Source: Flavobacteriaceae bacterium (lineage in GTDB: Bacteria > Bacteroidota > Bacteroidia > Flavobacteriales > Flavobacteriaceae). From it: a DNA stretch of 50,336 nucleotides. Position 1 is the stretch's first letter; each line of letters opens with the position of its first letter. Where the stretch lies: assembly GCA_024644745.1 (NCBI GenBank), contig JAHEHF010000013.1, positions 1-50,336 of the forward strand. Reading direction: 5' to 3'. The position numbers and the translations under genes are program-made. The notes under the pieces are model-generated. The model was not told the DNA's origin. It did no database searches and was given only the letters and a program-made list of their open reading frames with translations. This document shows positions 8,436 to 15,850 of this stretch, in pieces.

Positions 8436-9710
8436 CTATACACTTTTAAAGGCATTTTTCAGGTCTTCCTTTAGGTCCTCAATGTCTTCAATGCCTACAG
8501 ACAACCTGATCAGATCCTGTGATACTCCTGCATCGGCTTGCTGCTCAACGGTGAGCTGCTGGTGTGTTGTACTCGCGGGATGGATGATCAGCGATTTGGT
8601 ATCACCAATATTGGCCAGCAGTGAAAATACTTTTGTGGCATCCGTAAATTTTTTGGCGGCTTCAAAACCCCCTTTGATACCAAAACACACGATTCCGCTT
8701 TGCCCCTTGGGCAAGTATTTGTCAGCAAGCTTTTTATATTTACTGCTTTTCAGGCCGGGATAATTGACCCAGGCCACTTCCGGTCTTGCTTCGAGCCATT
8801 GGGCCAGTTCAAGCGCATTCTCACTGTGCTTTTTGATCCTTACCGGAAGGGTTTCAAGGCCCTGAATAATCTGAAAAGCATTAAAGGGGCTCATGGCACC
8901 TCCAAAATCCCGCAATCCTTCAAGGATGAGTTTAAAGGTATAAGAGGCGTTGCCAAGGGCCTCGTGATACACCAAACCGTGATAGCCTGCAGAAGGCTCA
9001 GTAAATTCAGGAAATTTCCCGTTGGACCAGTCAAATTTACCGGCGTCAATGATCACGCCTCCCAAAGAATTACCCTGCCCGCCTATGTATTTGGTCAGCG
9101 AATGGATCACGATGTCGGCCCCGTGTGCAATGGGGTTCAACAAGGCCGGGGTTGCAACTGTATTATCTACTATAAAAGGGACTTTGGCATTTTTTGCCTC
9201 TTTTGAAATGGCCCCGAGGTCCAGCACATCCAGTTTTGGATTTCCAAGAGACTCCGTAAAAAAGGCCCTGGTATTGTCCTGCACAGCTGCCCCAAAATTA
9301 CCCGGGTCCGAAGCATCCACAAAAGTGGTTGTAATACCGAGTCTCGGCAGGGTAACGTTCAATAAATTATAGGTTCCTCCGTACAAACTGCTGGAGGCCA
9401 CGATATGATCTCCTGCCTTTAAAAGCGTGAGCAGTCCGGTTGAAATAGCGGCTGTGCCCGAAGCAAAAACCACGGCCCCGATGCCGCCTTCTAACTCGGC
9501 CAGTCGCTTCTGTAAAATATCATTGGTCGGATTGTTGAGTCGGGTATAGATAAATCCGAGTTCAGCCAAAGAAAATAAATTGGCCGCATGATCTGTATCA
9601 TTGAAAACGTAGGAGGTAGATTGAAAAATGGGTACCGCCCTTGTTCCTGAGGTTTGTGTTGTATCGTGTCCTGCATGCAGGGCTTTTGTTGCAATATGTT
9701 GATCGCTCAT
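8436..9710 (-). CDS. metY: O-acetylhomoserine sulfhydrylase
   Basis: A 424-residue PLP enzyme that makes homocysteine from O-acetylhomoserine and sulfide. Its length and sequence fit MetY rather than the shorter MetB/MetZ group: TKALHAGHDTTQTSGTRAVP at the N terminus, YTRLNNPTNDI, FASGTAAI, VDNTVATP, PLP lysine about 207 in SLTKYIGGQGNSLGG, and the long insertion around GKFDWSNGKFPEF that MetY carries. The gene is monocistronic: a terminator follows at 8394-8425. Its 5' region is unusual. It contains a TAnnTTTG promoter bracketed by an 11-base inverted repeat (9769-9828) and, further up, a methionine-rich leader peptide with a terminator (9897-10025). Confidence 0.94.
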   Translation of the reverse strand: MSDQHIATKALHAGHDTTQTSGTRAVPIFQSTSYVFNDTDHAANLFSLAELGFIYTRLNNPTNDILQKRLAELEGGIGAVVFASGTAAISTGLLTLLKAGDHIVASSSLYGGTYNLLNVTLPRLGITTTFVDASDPGNFGAAVQDNTRAFFTESLGNPKLDVLDLGAISKEAKNAKVPFIVDNTVATPALLNPIAHGADIVIHSLTKYIGGQGNSLGGVIIDAGKFDWSNGKFPEFTEPSAGYHGLVYHEALGNASYTFKLILEGLRDFGGAMSPFNAFQIIQGLETLPVRIKKHSENALELAQWLEARPEVAWVNYPGLKSSKYKKLADKYLPKGQSGIVCFGIKGGFEAAKKFTDATKVFSLLANIGDTKSLIIHPASTTHQQLTVEQQADAGVSQDLIRLSVGIEDIEDLKEDLKNAFKSV

Positions 9711-9768
9711 AATGTTGTGATTTTGATTTTTTATATTTTAATTATTTAATAAAAAGTCCATTTTTTTC

Positions 9769-9828
9769 AGGTATTGCCAAGCGGACGCAAAAATAAGTAA
9801 TTTTTATTCAGTTGAGATGGCAATACCT
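9769..9828. repeat. 11-base inverted repeat bracketing the metY promoter
   Basis: AGGTATTGCCA (9769-9779) and its exact complement TGGCAATACCT (9818-9828) are separated by 38 bases. The metY -7 element lies between them. As DNA they could be paired half-sites for a regulator; as RNA from the upstream promoter they could form a long stem. The first eight bases, AGGTATTG, occur again at 10187-10194, about 70 bases upstream of the metK promoter. Confidence 0.75.
9788..9795 (-). promoter_or_regulatory. Promoter -7 element of metY
   Basis: TATTTTTG on the minus strand matches the Bacteroidota TAnnTTTG consensus exactly. A TTG in the upstream repeat arm is about 25 bases away, a little farther than ideal. 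Transcription would start near 9780, about 70 bases before the metY ATG. Confidence 0.55.
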
Positions 9829-9896
9829 TATCATTTTCTTAATTTTCATTTTGTTGTTCATTTTTATGGGTTGATCTGTGTAATTGGGGCAGGGGC

Positions 9897-9924
9897 AAAA
9901 AAAAACCCCTGAAAATATCAGAGG
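9897..9924 (-). terminator. Terminator (probable attenuator) upstream of metY
   Basis: On the minus strand CCTCTGA (9924-9918) pairs with TCAGGGG (9912-9906), with one G-U pair and a five-base loop, followed by nine T (9905-9897). It lies about 30 bases after the stop of the methionine-rich leader peptide and 186 bases before metY. The same CAGGGG sequence occurs inside the leader ORF (9974-9969) and could pair with CCTCTG instead, which would disrupt the terminator. Confidence 0.75.
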
Positions 9925-9953
9925 TTCTTTATTTATGATGTATCAAACTAAAT

Positions 9954-10025
9954 TCATGCCATAAAAATCCCCTGCGTCAGTAAACGCATCATCATTTTTT
10001 GCATATTTAATTTTATATAATTCAT
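9954..10025 (-). CDS. Methionine-rich leader peptide, candidate attenuator ORF
   Basis: A 23-codon ORF starting at ATG 10025, directly after a TATATTTG promoter element, so it would be almost leaderless. Its last 16 residues read MQKMMMRLLTQGIFMA: 6 of the 23 residues are Met, with three consecutive ATG codons at 9995-9987. Just downstream of the Met run, TGCGT (9988-9984) can pair with ACGCA (9977-9973), next to CAGGGG, which in turn can pair with the 5' arm of the terminator at 9897-9924. This is the layout of ribosome-mediated attenuation: stalling at Met codons would block the first stem, free CAGGGG and prevent termination. A longer in-frame ORF reaches 10160, but the promoter position favours the short one. 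The structure is seen; the regulation is inferred. Confidence 0.6.
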   Translation of the reverse strand: MNYIKLNMQKMMMRLLTQGIFMA

Positions 10026-10037
10026 TTTATGAAGCTC

Positions 10038-10045
10038 CAAATATA
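10038..10045 (-). promoter_or_regulatory. Promoter -7 element of the leader transcript
   Basis: TATATTTG on the minus strand matches TAnnTTTG exactly. The expected start near 10031 lies only a few bases before the leader ATG at 10025. I see no good TTTG at -33. The attenuated RNA would be about 135 bases long. Between this promoter and the divergent metK promoter (10046-10258) I see no gene. Confidence 0.55.
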
Positions 10046-10258
10046 TAAATAAATTTTTAATTGGTTTCCCGCCTTTGATGACCTGCAACCAAAACCTCCT
10101 TAAAAACCGGACCTTGAAAGAGCCAAGCGCCTGACTGTTCCCGTCGATCACAAGCGGCAAAGAGCCAGATTAAATTGTCTAGAACCAGGTATTGGATCCC
10201 TTTCCCATACTTCTTATTTTATTTCTTTAAAACATAAGGTGATGTATGATAATTTTTC

Positions 10259-10266
10259 TAAATTTG
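10259..10266 (+). promoter_or_regulatory. Promoter -7 element of metK
   Basis: TAAATTTG matches the TAnnTTTG consensus exactly. Transcription would begin near 10273, a few bases before the P1 stem of the SAM-II-like element. The -33 element is not obvious. Confidence 0.6.
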
Positions 10267-10277
10267 CAGCCACAATC

Positions 10278-10329
10278 CTGAGGAAAAATTTGAACTGATT
10301 GCAACCTCTGTAAAAAATGCTAAAGCAGT
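10278..10329 (+). promoter_or_regulatory. SAM-II (metA motif) riboswitch upstream of metK
   Basis: The order of conserved blocks matches SAM-II: a short P1 stem GAGG (10280-10283) with CCTC (10305-10308), a loop containing ATTTGAACTGATTGCAA, then TAAAAAATGCTAAAG. The H-type pseudoknot is supported: loop ACTG (10294-10297) is complementary to CAGT (10326-10329), and GCA (10301-10303) to TGC (10318-10320). A competing hairpin, GCTAAAG (10319-10325) with CTTTAGC (10337-10343), would exclude the pseudoknot and may be the switch. The start codon lies 60 bases downstream, farther than in most SAM-II examples. SAM-II is known mainly from Alphaproteobacteria and also from Bacteroidota. Confidence 0.78.
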
Positions 10330-10388
10330 AATCCTACTTTAGCCCAGATGGTTTTCTCGTTTCACTTTCTCAATTTAAAAAAAGAAGC

Positions 10389-11642
10389 ATGTCGTATTTA
10401 TTTACATCAGAATCCGTTTCAGAAGGACATCCCGATAAGGTAGCCGATCAGATTTCAGACCATTTGCTCGACAATTTTCTGGCCTTTGACCCCAATGCAA
10501 AAGTGGCTTGCGAGACCATGGTCACAACCGGTCAGGTCATCCTTGCCGGAGAGGTGAAAACAACCACCTATATAGACGCCCCCATTATTGCGAGGGAAAC
10601 CATAAAAAAAATCGGATATACCAAAGGAGAATACAAATTTGAGGGAGAAAGCTGTGGTGTGATCTCCTTGATCCATGAACAGTCACAGGACATCAACCAG
10701 GGGGTTGAAAGAGGCCCCGGTGAAGAACAGGGTGCCGGAGATCAGGGCATGATGTTTGGCTATGCCACGAATGAAACCGAGAATTTTATGCCTTTGGCTC
10801 TTGACCTGAGCCATAGGTTGCTCAAAGAACTGGCCAAAATTCGCAGGGAAGACTCAGAGATCAAATACCTCAGGCCGGATGCCAAAAGTCAGGTGACGGT
10901 TGAGTATTCTGATGAGGATGTGCCCCTGAGAATTGATACCATCGTGCTTTCTACCCAGCATGATGAATTTGATGAGGATGAAAAAATGCTGGCTAAGATC
11001 AAGCATGACATCATCAACATTCTTATCCCGAGAGTCGTAGCAAAGCTGCCTGAGAAAACACAGGCTTTGTTCAAGGACGATATCAAATACCATATCAACC
11101 CTACAGGCAAATTTGTCATTGGCGGGCCGCACGGAGACACCGGATTGACTGGAAGAAAAATTATTGTGGACACCTATGGTGGCAAGGGTGCACACGGAGG
11201 AGGCGCTTTCAGCGGAAAAGACCCCAGCAAAGTTGACCGTTCTGCAGCCTACGCCTCAAGGCACATTGCCAAAAATATGGTAGCAGCAGGCGTATGCGAT
11301 CAGGTATTGGTTCAGGTTTCATATGCTATCGGTGTTGCCGAACCAACTTCGATCAATGTGGATACCTACCGCACCTCAAAAATTGACAAGACAGACGGTG
11401 AGATCTCCAGGATCATCGAATCGATCTTTGACCTGCGCCCTGCAGCGATTGAAAAAAGGCTTAAGTTGCGCCATCCGATCTATAGCGAAACGGCTGCTTA
11501 CGGACACATGGGCAGGACCCCTGTAACTGTAACCAAGCATTTCCATTCGCCGTATTCAGGAAACAAATCACATAAGGTTGAATTATTCACCTGGGAGAAA
11601 CTTGATTACATTGATAAAATTAAAGCTGCTTTCGGGCTTTAG
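10389..11642 (+). CDS. metK: S-adenosylmethionine synthetase
   Basis: A 417-residue MetK that makes SAM from methionine and ATP. Seen: the N-terminal [18 protein letters not shown] block with its catalytic histidine and aspartate, [22 protein letters not shown], the [21 protein letters not shown] hinge, and the [18 protein letters not shown] signature. A slightly longer protein than E. coli MetK (384 residues), with the central insertion around [20 protein letters not shown], as in other Bacteroidota. It is transcribed divergently from the metY leader and carries its own SAM-II-type riboswitch, so the end product of the pathway would control its own synthetase. No strong terminator follows; a tandem 10-base repeat (CTGATGCACC twice, 11648-11667) lies just after the stop. 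Confidence 0.97.
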   Translation: MSYLFTSESVSEGHPDKVADQISDHLLDNFLAFDPNAKVACETMVTTGQVILAGEVKTTTYIDAPIIARETIKKIGYTKGEYKFEGESCGVISLIHEQSQDINQGVERGPGEEQGAGDQGMMFGYATNETENFMPLALDLSHRLLKELAKIRREDSEIKYLRPDAKSQVTVEYSDEDVPLRIDTIVLSTQHDEFDEDEKMLAKIKHDIINILIPRVVAKLPEKTQALFKDDIKYHINPTGKFVIGGPHGDTGLTGRKIIVDTYGGKGAHGGGAFSGKDPSKVDRSAAYASRHIAKNMVAAGVCDQVLVQVSYAIGVAEPTSINVDTYRTSKIDKTDGEISRIIESIFDLRPAAIEKRLKLRHPIYSETAAYGHMGRTPVTVTKHFHSPYSGNKSHKVELFTWEKLDYIDKIKAAFGL

Positions 11643-11701
11643 AACCCCTGATGCACCCTGATGCACCTTGACATTGGGGTGTTTCAGAATAAATATTGGC
11701 C

Positions 11702-12502
11702 ATGAACTTACCTGCTAAAAATACCTTACTGCTGCTGCTGTTCCTCGTTTTTATGAATAGCGCGGCCCAGGAAATCATGGCTCCTCTCGATTCAAGGACC
11801 CCTTTAAAAGCTGACACCTTTGTGGGGCTGGATGAATTTGAGAATCTGTATTATATCAATAACAACATCCTTTTTAAAAAAAATAATAAAGAGGAGATAT
11901 CCTACAGCAACATTTTACTGGGCAAACTGACCTCGGTGAACATCCAGAATCCTTTCAAACTGATCTTGTTCTTTGCAGATTTTAATGCCGTGATCATCCT
12001 CGACAACAAGCTGAACGAACTCAGTGAGAAAATTGACTTTACCAGTGAAACCCTGTTCAATAACGTTCAGTACGTCACCGGATCTTCTCAGAACAATATA
12101 TGGCTCTATGCAGATGACAACAAGCTGCACCTGTATGATTATAAAAATTTATCCGAACGGACCCAGACCCAGCCCATGACCTTTTATGACAGCTCTTTTA
12201 ATCCGCGGGCAGTCATTGGCACCTTTAAAAATGTTTGGATCCTTTCAGACACAGGCGTGTTGCAATTCAATGAATATGGTAATTATATAGGGGAGCTTGA
12301 AAAAAAAGGAATTGAAGCCGTCTACCCTTTTCAAAAGGGGTTTATTTTCAGGACGGAAGGATCGTTCTATTATTACAATGGCAGAGAGACCCTGCCCATT
12401 CTACTGAGCCATGAGCAGGGCATCAACGGAATCTCAGTTAATAATTCTTATATCAGCATCTACGATGGTGAATATGTGAATCATTACAAATTAAAAATCT
12501 GA
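11702..12502 (+). CDS. Exported protein of unknown function, beta-propeller-like
   Basis: About 266 residues beginning with a Sec signal peptide (MNLPAKNTLLLLLFLVFMNSAAQ, cleavage probably after AAQ). The start at ATG 11702 is preferred over an in-frame TTG six bases earlier. The mature part consists of repeated short beta-strand patterns such as DEFENLYYINNN, NNIWLYADDNKLHLYD and KNVWILSDTGVLQFNEYG, which suggest a small WD40/NHL-like propeller. No cysteine follows the signal, so it is not a lipoprotein. I recognise it only as a conserved flavobacterial hypothetical. It follows metK by 59 bases in the same direction and precedes a deoxynucleoside kinase; no functional link is evident. Confidence 0.75.
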   Translation: MNLPAKNTLLLLLFLVFMNSAAQEIMAPLDSRTPLKADTFVGLDEFENLYYINNNILFKKNNKEEISYSNILLGKLTSVNIQNPFKLILFFADFNAVIILDNKLNELSEKIDFTSETLFNNVQYVTGSSQNNIWLYADDNKLHLYDYKNLSERTQTQPMTFYDSSFNPRAVIGTFKNVWILSDTGVLQFNEYGNYIGELEKKGIEAVYPFQKGFIFRTEGSFYYYNGRETLPILLSHEQGINGISVNNSYISIYDGEYVNHYKLKI

Positions 12503-12587
12503 AAATTGATTTAAAAGACTGATATAAGCCATATTTTTTTTAATTTCGCTAACCATTGCTATTCACTATAATCAAACCACGAAACCT

Positions 12588-13202
12588 ATGCATATTGCGA
12601 TAGCCGGAAATATTGGAGCAGGAAAGACAACTTTGACGAGTTTATTGGCTAAACATTATAAATGGGAACCTCATTTTGAGTCTGTTGCTGAAAACCCATA
12701 TCTTGATGATTTTTATGGATCCATGGAACGATGGTCCTTTAATTTGCAGATCTATTTCCTGAACAGCCGATTTCGTCAGATCCTGGAGATTCGTGAAAGC
12801 GGCAAGAACATCATCCAGGACAGGACCATATACGAGGATGCCAATATATTTGCTCCCAATTTGCACGCCATGGGTTTGATGACCAACAGAGATTTCAGCA
12901 ATTACGAGACCTTGTTCGAATTAATGGAGCGTTTGGTGGCACCACCGGATCTGCTGATCTATTTAAGAGCCAGCATCCCGACCCTTGTAGGACAGATTCA
13001 CAAGCGTGGGAGAGATTTTGAAAATTCCATCAGTATTGATTATCTGAGCCGACTCAATGAAAGATACGAAGCCTGGATCTCAACCTACAAAAAAGGAAAG
13101 CTCCTGATCATTGATATCGACAATTTGAATATCGTTGACAACCAGGAAGATCTTGGCTCCATTATTGACCGGATCGATGCGCAGATACATGGTTTATTTT
13201 AA
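12588..13202 (+). CDS. Deoxynucleoside kinase
   Basis: A 204-residue enzyme of the dNK/dCK/dGK family that phosphorylates deoxynucleosides for salvage. Seen: P-loop GNIGAGKT at residues 7-14, the ENPYLDDFYG segment that positions the substrate glutamate, WSFNLQIYFLNSRF, the catalytic-base-adjacent IIQDRTIYEDANIF motif (DRT in place of the classic DRS) and a lid region with HKRGRDFE. Substrate preference (dA, dG or dC) cannot be read from this alone. It is followed by a bidirectional terminator shared with the convergent ExbD gene. Confidence 0.92.
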   Translation: MHIAIAGNIGAGKTTLTSLLAKHYKWEPHFESVAENPYLDDFYGSMERWSFNLQIYFLNSRFRQILEIRESGKNIIQDRTIYEDANIFAPNLHAMGLMTNRDFSNYETLFELMERLVAPPDLLIYLRASIPTLVGQIHKRGRDFENSISIDYLSRLNERYEAWISTYKKGKLLIIDIDNLNIVDNQEDLGSIIDRIDAQIHGLF

Positions 13203-13260
13203 GCCGTCATTCATTTTAAATTTGGATTGATTCCATCAGGATCAAGCCATAAAAAGACAT

Positions 13261-13292
13261 AAAAAAAACTCTCAATTGCTTGAGAGTTTTTT
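13261..13292. terminator. Bidirectional intrinsic terminator
   Basis: ACTCTCAA (13268-13275) pairs with TTGAGAGT (13280-13287) around a four-base loop, with A-rich sequence on the left and T-rich on the right. It serves the deoxynucleoside kinase on the plus strand and the last exbD gene (stop at 13316) on the minus strand. Confidence 0.88.
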
Positions 13293-13315
13293 ATTGTTCT
13301 AAATTTAAACCAAAC

Positions 13316-13780
13316 TTATTTCATGTTATCTCTTATATCACCCTTTAGGGTTGAATAATTGATTTTAAGTGCGTTGATGTTCCGCAGTTCTTCCTTAATG
13401 TCTGTAATGGTTCCAACGTTGGATTTTATATCAGCTTTAATGGAAGTGGTTAATAGAGGGATCTCATCTTCTGAATGTGTCTCCCTTTCGGCGAAAATAA
13501 AATACTTGACATCTTTGACATCTGCCAAACGATCATTCAACTGGATTTTATCCCCATTCTGACCTTCAACCTTTCCAACATAGATATAACTCACCAAACT
13601 TTTTCGCTCAAGTTTTTTGATCTCTGTAGCCTTAGGCAACTGTGGCTTTTTGATCTTCAGTTCCGTTTCACGCATTACCGTTGTAACCATAAAAAAGAAC
13701 AACAACATAAAAACAATATCAGGTAACGACGCTGTCGATATACCCGGCATTCCTTTTTTCTTCTTTTTAAACTTCGACAT
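13316..13780 (-). CDS. ExbD/TolR-type biopolymer transport protein (second copy)
   Basis: A 154-residue ExbD-like protein: a short lysine-rich cytoplasmic start (MSKFKKKKKGMPGISTASLPD), one membrane helix (IVFMLLFFFMVTTV) with the functionally essential aspartate just before it, and a periplasmic domain. It should form the proton-driven motor with ExbB to energise TonB-dependent outer-membrane transport. It starts seven bases after the first exbD gene. Two different ExbD proteins following one ExbB is a common Bacteroidota arrangement. The periplasmic part (NDRLADVKDVKYFIFAERE) differs from that of the longer copy. Confidence 0.92.
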   Translation of the reverse strand: MSKFKKKKKGMPGISTASLPDIVFMLLFFFMVTTVMRETELKIKKPQLPKATEIKKLERKSLVSYIYVGKVEGQNGDKIQLNDRLADVKDVKYFIFAERETHSEDEIPLLTTSIKADIKSNVGTITDIKEELRNINALKINYSTLKGDIRDNMK

Positions 13781-13786
13781 AAGAAA

Positions 13787-14413
13787 TTACTTTGTAGGTT
13801 CTGCCTCAGATATGATCTGAGGGTATTTCCCTTTGATTAAATTAACTCTCTCCTTAAATGTTTCATTCGTCGGGTTATTCTTCGAGTCTTTCAAAAGCTG
13901 CGTATAGGACACCCCATACATTTTTTCAGACAGCCTGTTTCTCAAATCGGTATAAGCCCCAACCAACTCATTCTGAACAGAAATATAAGTTCCATATGAC
14001 GTACCTCTGTCACTCTCCAAAGAGATGACTGCCTTGTTAGGGTGGTCAGACGATGCAGGGTCCTTAGCCCCTTCGCACCAGTCGCACTCTGCAGGTTCTG
14101 CGCCATCAATCGGGTTTCCTAATCCACCACCATTGTCAATGAATTTGATGGCCTCTTCACGAAGCTCATCCACGGTCATGAATTTTTCACCCTCTACAAG
14201 TATTTCATTGTTGCGGTTCACCGTTACGATGAACACATTCTTCTCTTTCAATTTTGGCGGTTCAGGGGCGTCTTCAGGTTGCTTTTCAGGCAACTTTCTA
14301 CTAATCCCTGTATCCACATCCATTGTAGTTGTTACTAAAAAGAATATGAGCAACAAGAACGCAATATCGGCCATTGACCCCGCATTGATTTCCGGTACAT
14401 CTCTCTTTGCCAT
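13787..14413 (-). CDS. ExbD/TolR-type biopolymer transport protein (first copy)
   Basis: A 208-residue ExbD-like protein with the pattern VPEINAGSMADIAFLLLIFFLVTTTMD: the aspartate ahead of a single membrane helix is the proton-relay residue. The periplasmic domain is longer than in typical ExbD and holds a CDWC pair in AEPAECDWCEGAKDPASS, where a disulfide or metal site is possible. This insertion is not in the second copy. The gene follows a small membrane protein by four bases in the ExbB operon. Confidence 0.92.
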   Translation of the reverse strand: MAKRDVPEINAGSMADIAFLLLIFFLVTTTMDVDTGISRKLPEKQPEDAPEPPKLKEKNVFIVTVNRNNEILVEGEKFMTVDELREEAIKFIDNGGGLGNPIDGAEPAECDWCEGAKDPASSDHPNKAVISLESDRGTSYGTYISVQNELVGAYTDLRNRLSEKMYGVSYTQLLKDSKNNPTNETFKERVNLIKGKYPQIISEAEPTK

Positions 14414-14417
14414 AATA

Positions 14418-14885
14418 TTATTTTGTTGTGAATAAAGATTTTACAAAATCCCACAAGAAGAAACCTAAACCTATACCTCCCAGGATCATGGAGTACCAAA
14501 TACCGGTACTGACCCATTTAGAAGTACTTCCAGCTTCCCCGTCTTTTATAATATTTCCTGAAGCATTGGTTACAGCAGCATCTGAAGCCATTGCATAGGC
14601 AAACATCAGCAAAACTGCCAACGCAGCCAGGGAAATTAAAGTCTTTTTAAGGAGTTTGGGCTGTCTTACCAGGTTCCACACCGAGAACACAACGGCGATG
14701 ATCGCCGTAATCATCAGGATGACCTTCGCAAATGAAACGAAGGGCGACACAAGACTGTTCTGAAGGTCAAGACTTTCTTTCACAGCATCATCTCCTTCCA
14801 TAATTATCCTTACCAGAAAATAGATGGCTATCAGGCCTATCAATCCTGTGACTAAAGATAATATTTTAGCTATTTTACTATTCAT
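14418..14885 (-). CDS. Membrane protein of unknown function in the ExbB/ExbD operon
   Basis: A 155-residue protein with about four membrane helices: residues 7-28 (ILSLVTGLIGLIAIYFLVRI), 49-70 (FAKVILMITAIIAVVFSVW), 80-100 (LISLAALAVLLMFAYAMA) and 128-147 (GIWYSMILGGIGLGFFLWDF). A short polar loop with DAAVTNASGN lies before the last helix. I do not recognise a named domain. Genes of this kind sit between exbB and exbD in many flavobacteria, so it may be an accessory subunit of the energising complex. It is separated from exbB by ten bases and from exbD by four. Confidence 0.85.
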   Translation of the reverse strand: MNSKIAKILSLVTGLIGLIAIYFLVRIIMEGDDAVKESLDLQNSLVSPFVSFAKVILMITAIIAVVFSVWNLVRQPKLLKKTLISLAALAVLLMFAYAMASDAAVTNASGNIIKDGEAGSTSKWVSTGIWYSMILGGIGLGFFLWDFVKSLFTTK

Positions 14886-14895
14886 AATTCTGGTC

Positions 14896-15615
14896 TTATT
14901 TATTTCTGATCAAAAGATCCACCAATTTAATAGAGGCATCTTCCATATTGTTTACAATACCGTCAATTTTTGAAATGATGTAATTGTAAAAGATCTGAAG
15001 GATAATTGCGACTACCAAACCAAATACAGTTGTCAAAAGTGCCACTTTAATACCACCGGCCACAACCGCTGGAGAAATATCTCCCGCTGCCTCGATAGAG
15101 TCAAATGCACTAATCATACCAATTACTGTTCCCATGAAACCAAGCATCGGAGCCAGGGCAATAAATAAGGACAACCAGGAAACATTTTTCTCTAAGAGTC
15201 CCATTTGCACACCACCATAAGACACAACGGCCTTTTCAGCAGCATCCACACCTTCGTCCATTCTATCCAATCCCTGGTAGAAGATTGAAGCAACAGGCCC
15301 TTTAGTATTTCTACAAAGTTCTTTAGCGGCCTCAACACCACCTGTACCCATAGCTTCTTCTACGTTATTTACTAATTTTTCGGTGTTGGTGGTAGCCATG
15401 TTCAAGTATATGATTCTCTCAATGGCAATAGCCAATCCTAAAATCAATGTTACCAATACAATCCCCATAAAGAAAGGACCACCTTCAATAAAACGTTGTT
15501 TCAAAACTTGGTGAAAAGTTTTCTCAGCAACTGGTTCTGTTTGTGCATAAATGTCCTGAGCCGAGCTCAATAACATCAATCCTGTCATCGCAAGGATAGT
15601 AAATACTTTTTTCAT
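14896..15615 (-). CDS. exbB: ExbB/TolQ/MotA-family proton channel protein
   Basis: A 239-residue MotA/TolQ/ExbB-family protein with three conserved membrane helices. An N-terminal hydrophobic segment (MKKVFTILAMTGLMLLSS) precedes the core, so there may be an extra helix or signal. Seen: FFMGIVLVTLILGLAIAIERI, then the long cytoplasmic helix, and the family hallmark LFIALAPMLGFMGTVIGMISAFD, followed by a helix with KVALLTTVFGLVVAIILQ. With the two ExbD proteins it forms the inner-membrane motor that transmits proton-motive force to TonB. It is the first gene of a four-gene operon; the upstream region carries tRNA-Ser. Confidence 0.94.
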   Translation of the reverse strand: MKKVFTILAMTGLMLLSSAQDIYAQTEPVAEKTFHQVLKQRFIEGGPFFMGIVLVTLILGLAIAIERIIYLNMATTNTEKLVNNVEEAMGTGGVEAAKELCRNTKGPVASIFYQGLDRMDEGVDAAEKAVVSYGGVQMGLLEKNVSWLSLFIALAPMLGFMGTVIGMISAFDSIEAAGDISPAVVAGGIKVALLTTVFGLVVAIILQIFYNYIISKIDGIVNNMEDASIKLVDLLIRNK

Positions 15616-15692
15616 TTTGTAAATGTTTGTTATTTAAATTTAGTTAACGGGTTTAAAGATATAAAAATTTTGGAACATAAAAACATCTTCCG

Positions 15693-15779
15693 CGGAGAGA
15701 AAGGGATTCGAACCCTTGTTACAATTTCTCATAAACACGCTTTCCAAGCGTGCGCCTTAAGCCACTCGGCCACCTCTCC
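15693..15779 (-). tRNA. tRNA-Ser (anticodon GGA)
   Basis: An 87-base cloverleaf on the minus strand. The acceptor stem is GGAGAGG with TCTCTCC, the anticodon stem CACGC/GCGTG closes the loop TTGGAAA (anticodon GGA, codons UCC/UCU), a long variable arm follows as in class II tRNAs, and the T arm holds GGGTTCGAATCCC. Discriminator base G73 fits serine. CCA is not encoded. Confidence 0.96.
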
Positions 15780-15850
15780 AAAATGTCAAAATTTTATATG
15801 ACCGGCAAGTAACAAAAAATAATTTAATTGTAAAAACTTTTAAAGCAAAA

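Noticed and set aside
9711-9787. A SAM riboswitch directly before metY
   Set aside because: Neither S-box nor SAM-II core sequences occur here; the inverted repeat at 9769-9828 is a different kind of element.
9891-9910. Plus-strand AGGGG/CCCCT hairpin as a metK-side element
   Set aside because: No plus-strand transcript is expected there and no T-run follows; the minus-strand terminator explains the sequence better.
9954-10160. Full 68-codon frame upstream of the leader peptide
   Set aside because: The TATATTTG promoter at 10038-10045 lies inside it, and only the last 23 codons have the Met-rich character.
11648-11700. Direct repeat CTGATGCACC and weak GGGGT/ACCCC pairing after metK as a terminator
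   Set aside because: No T-run and poor stem; recorded only as a tandem repeat.
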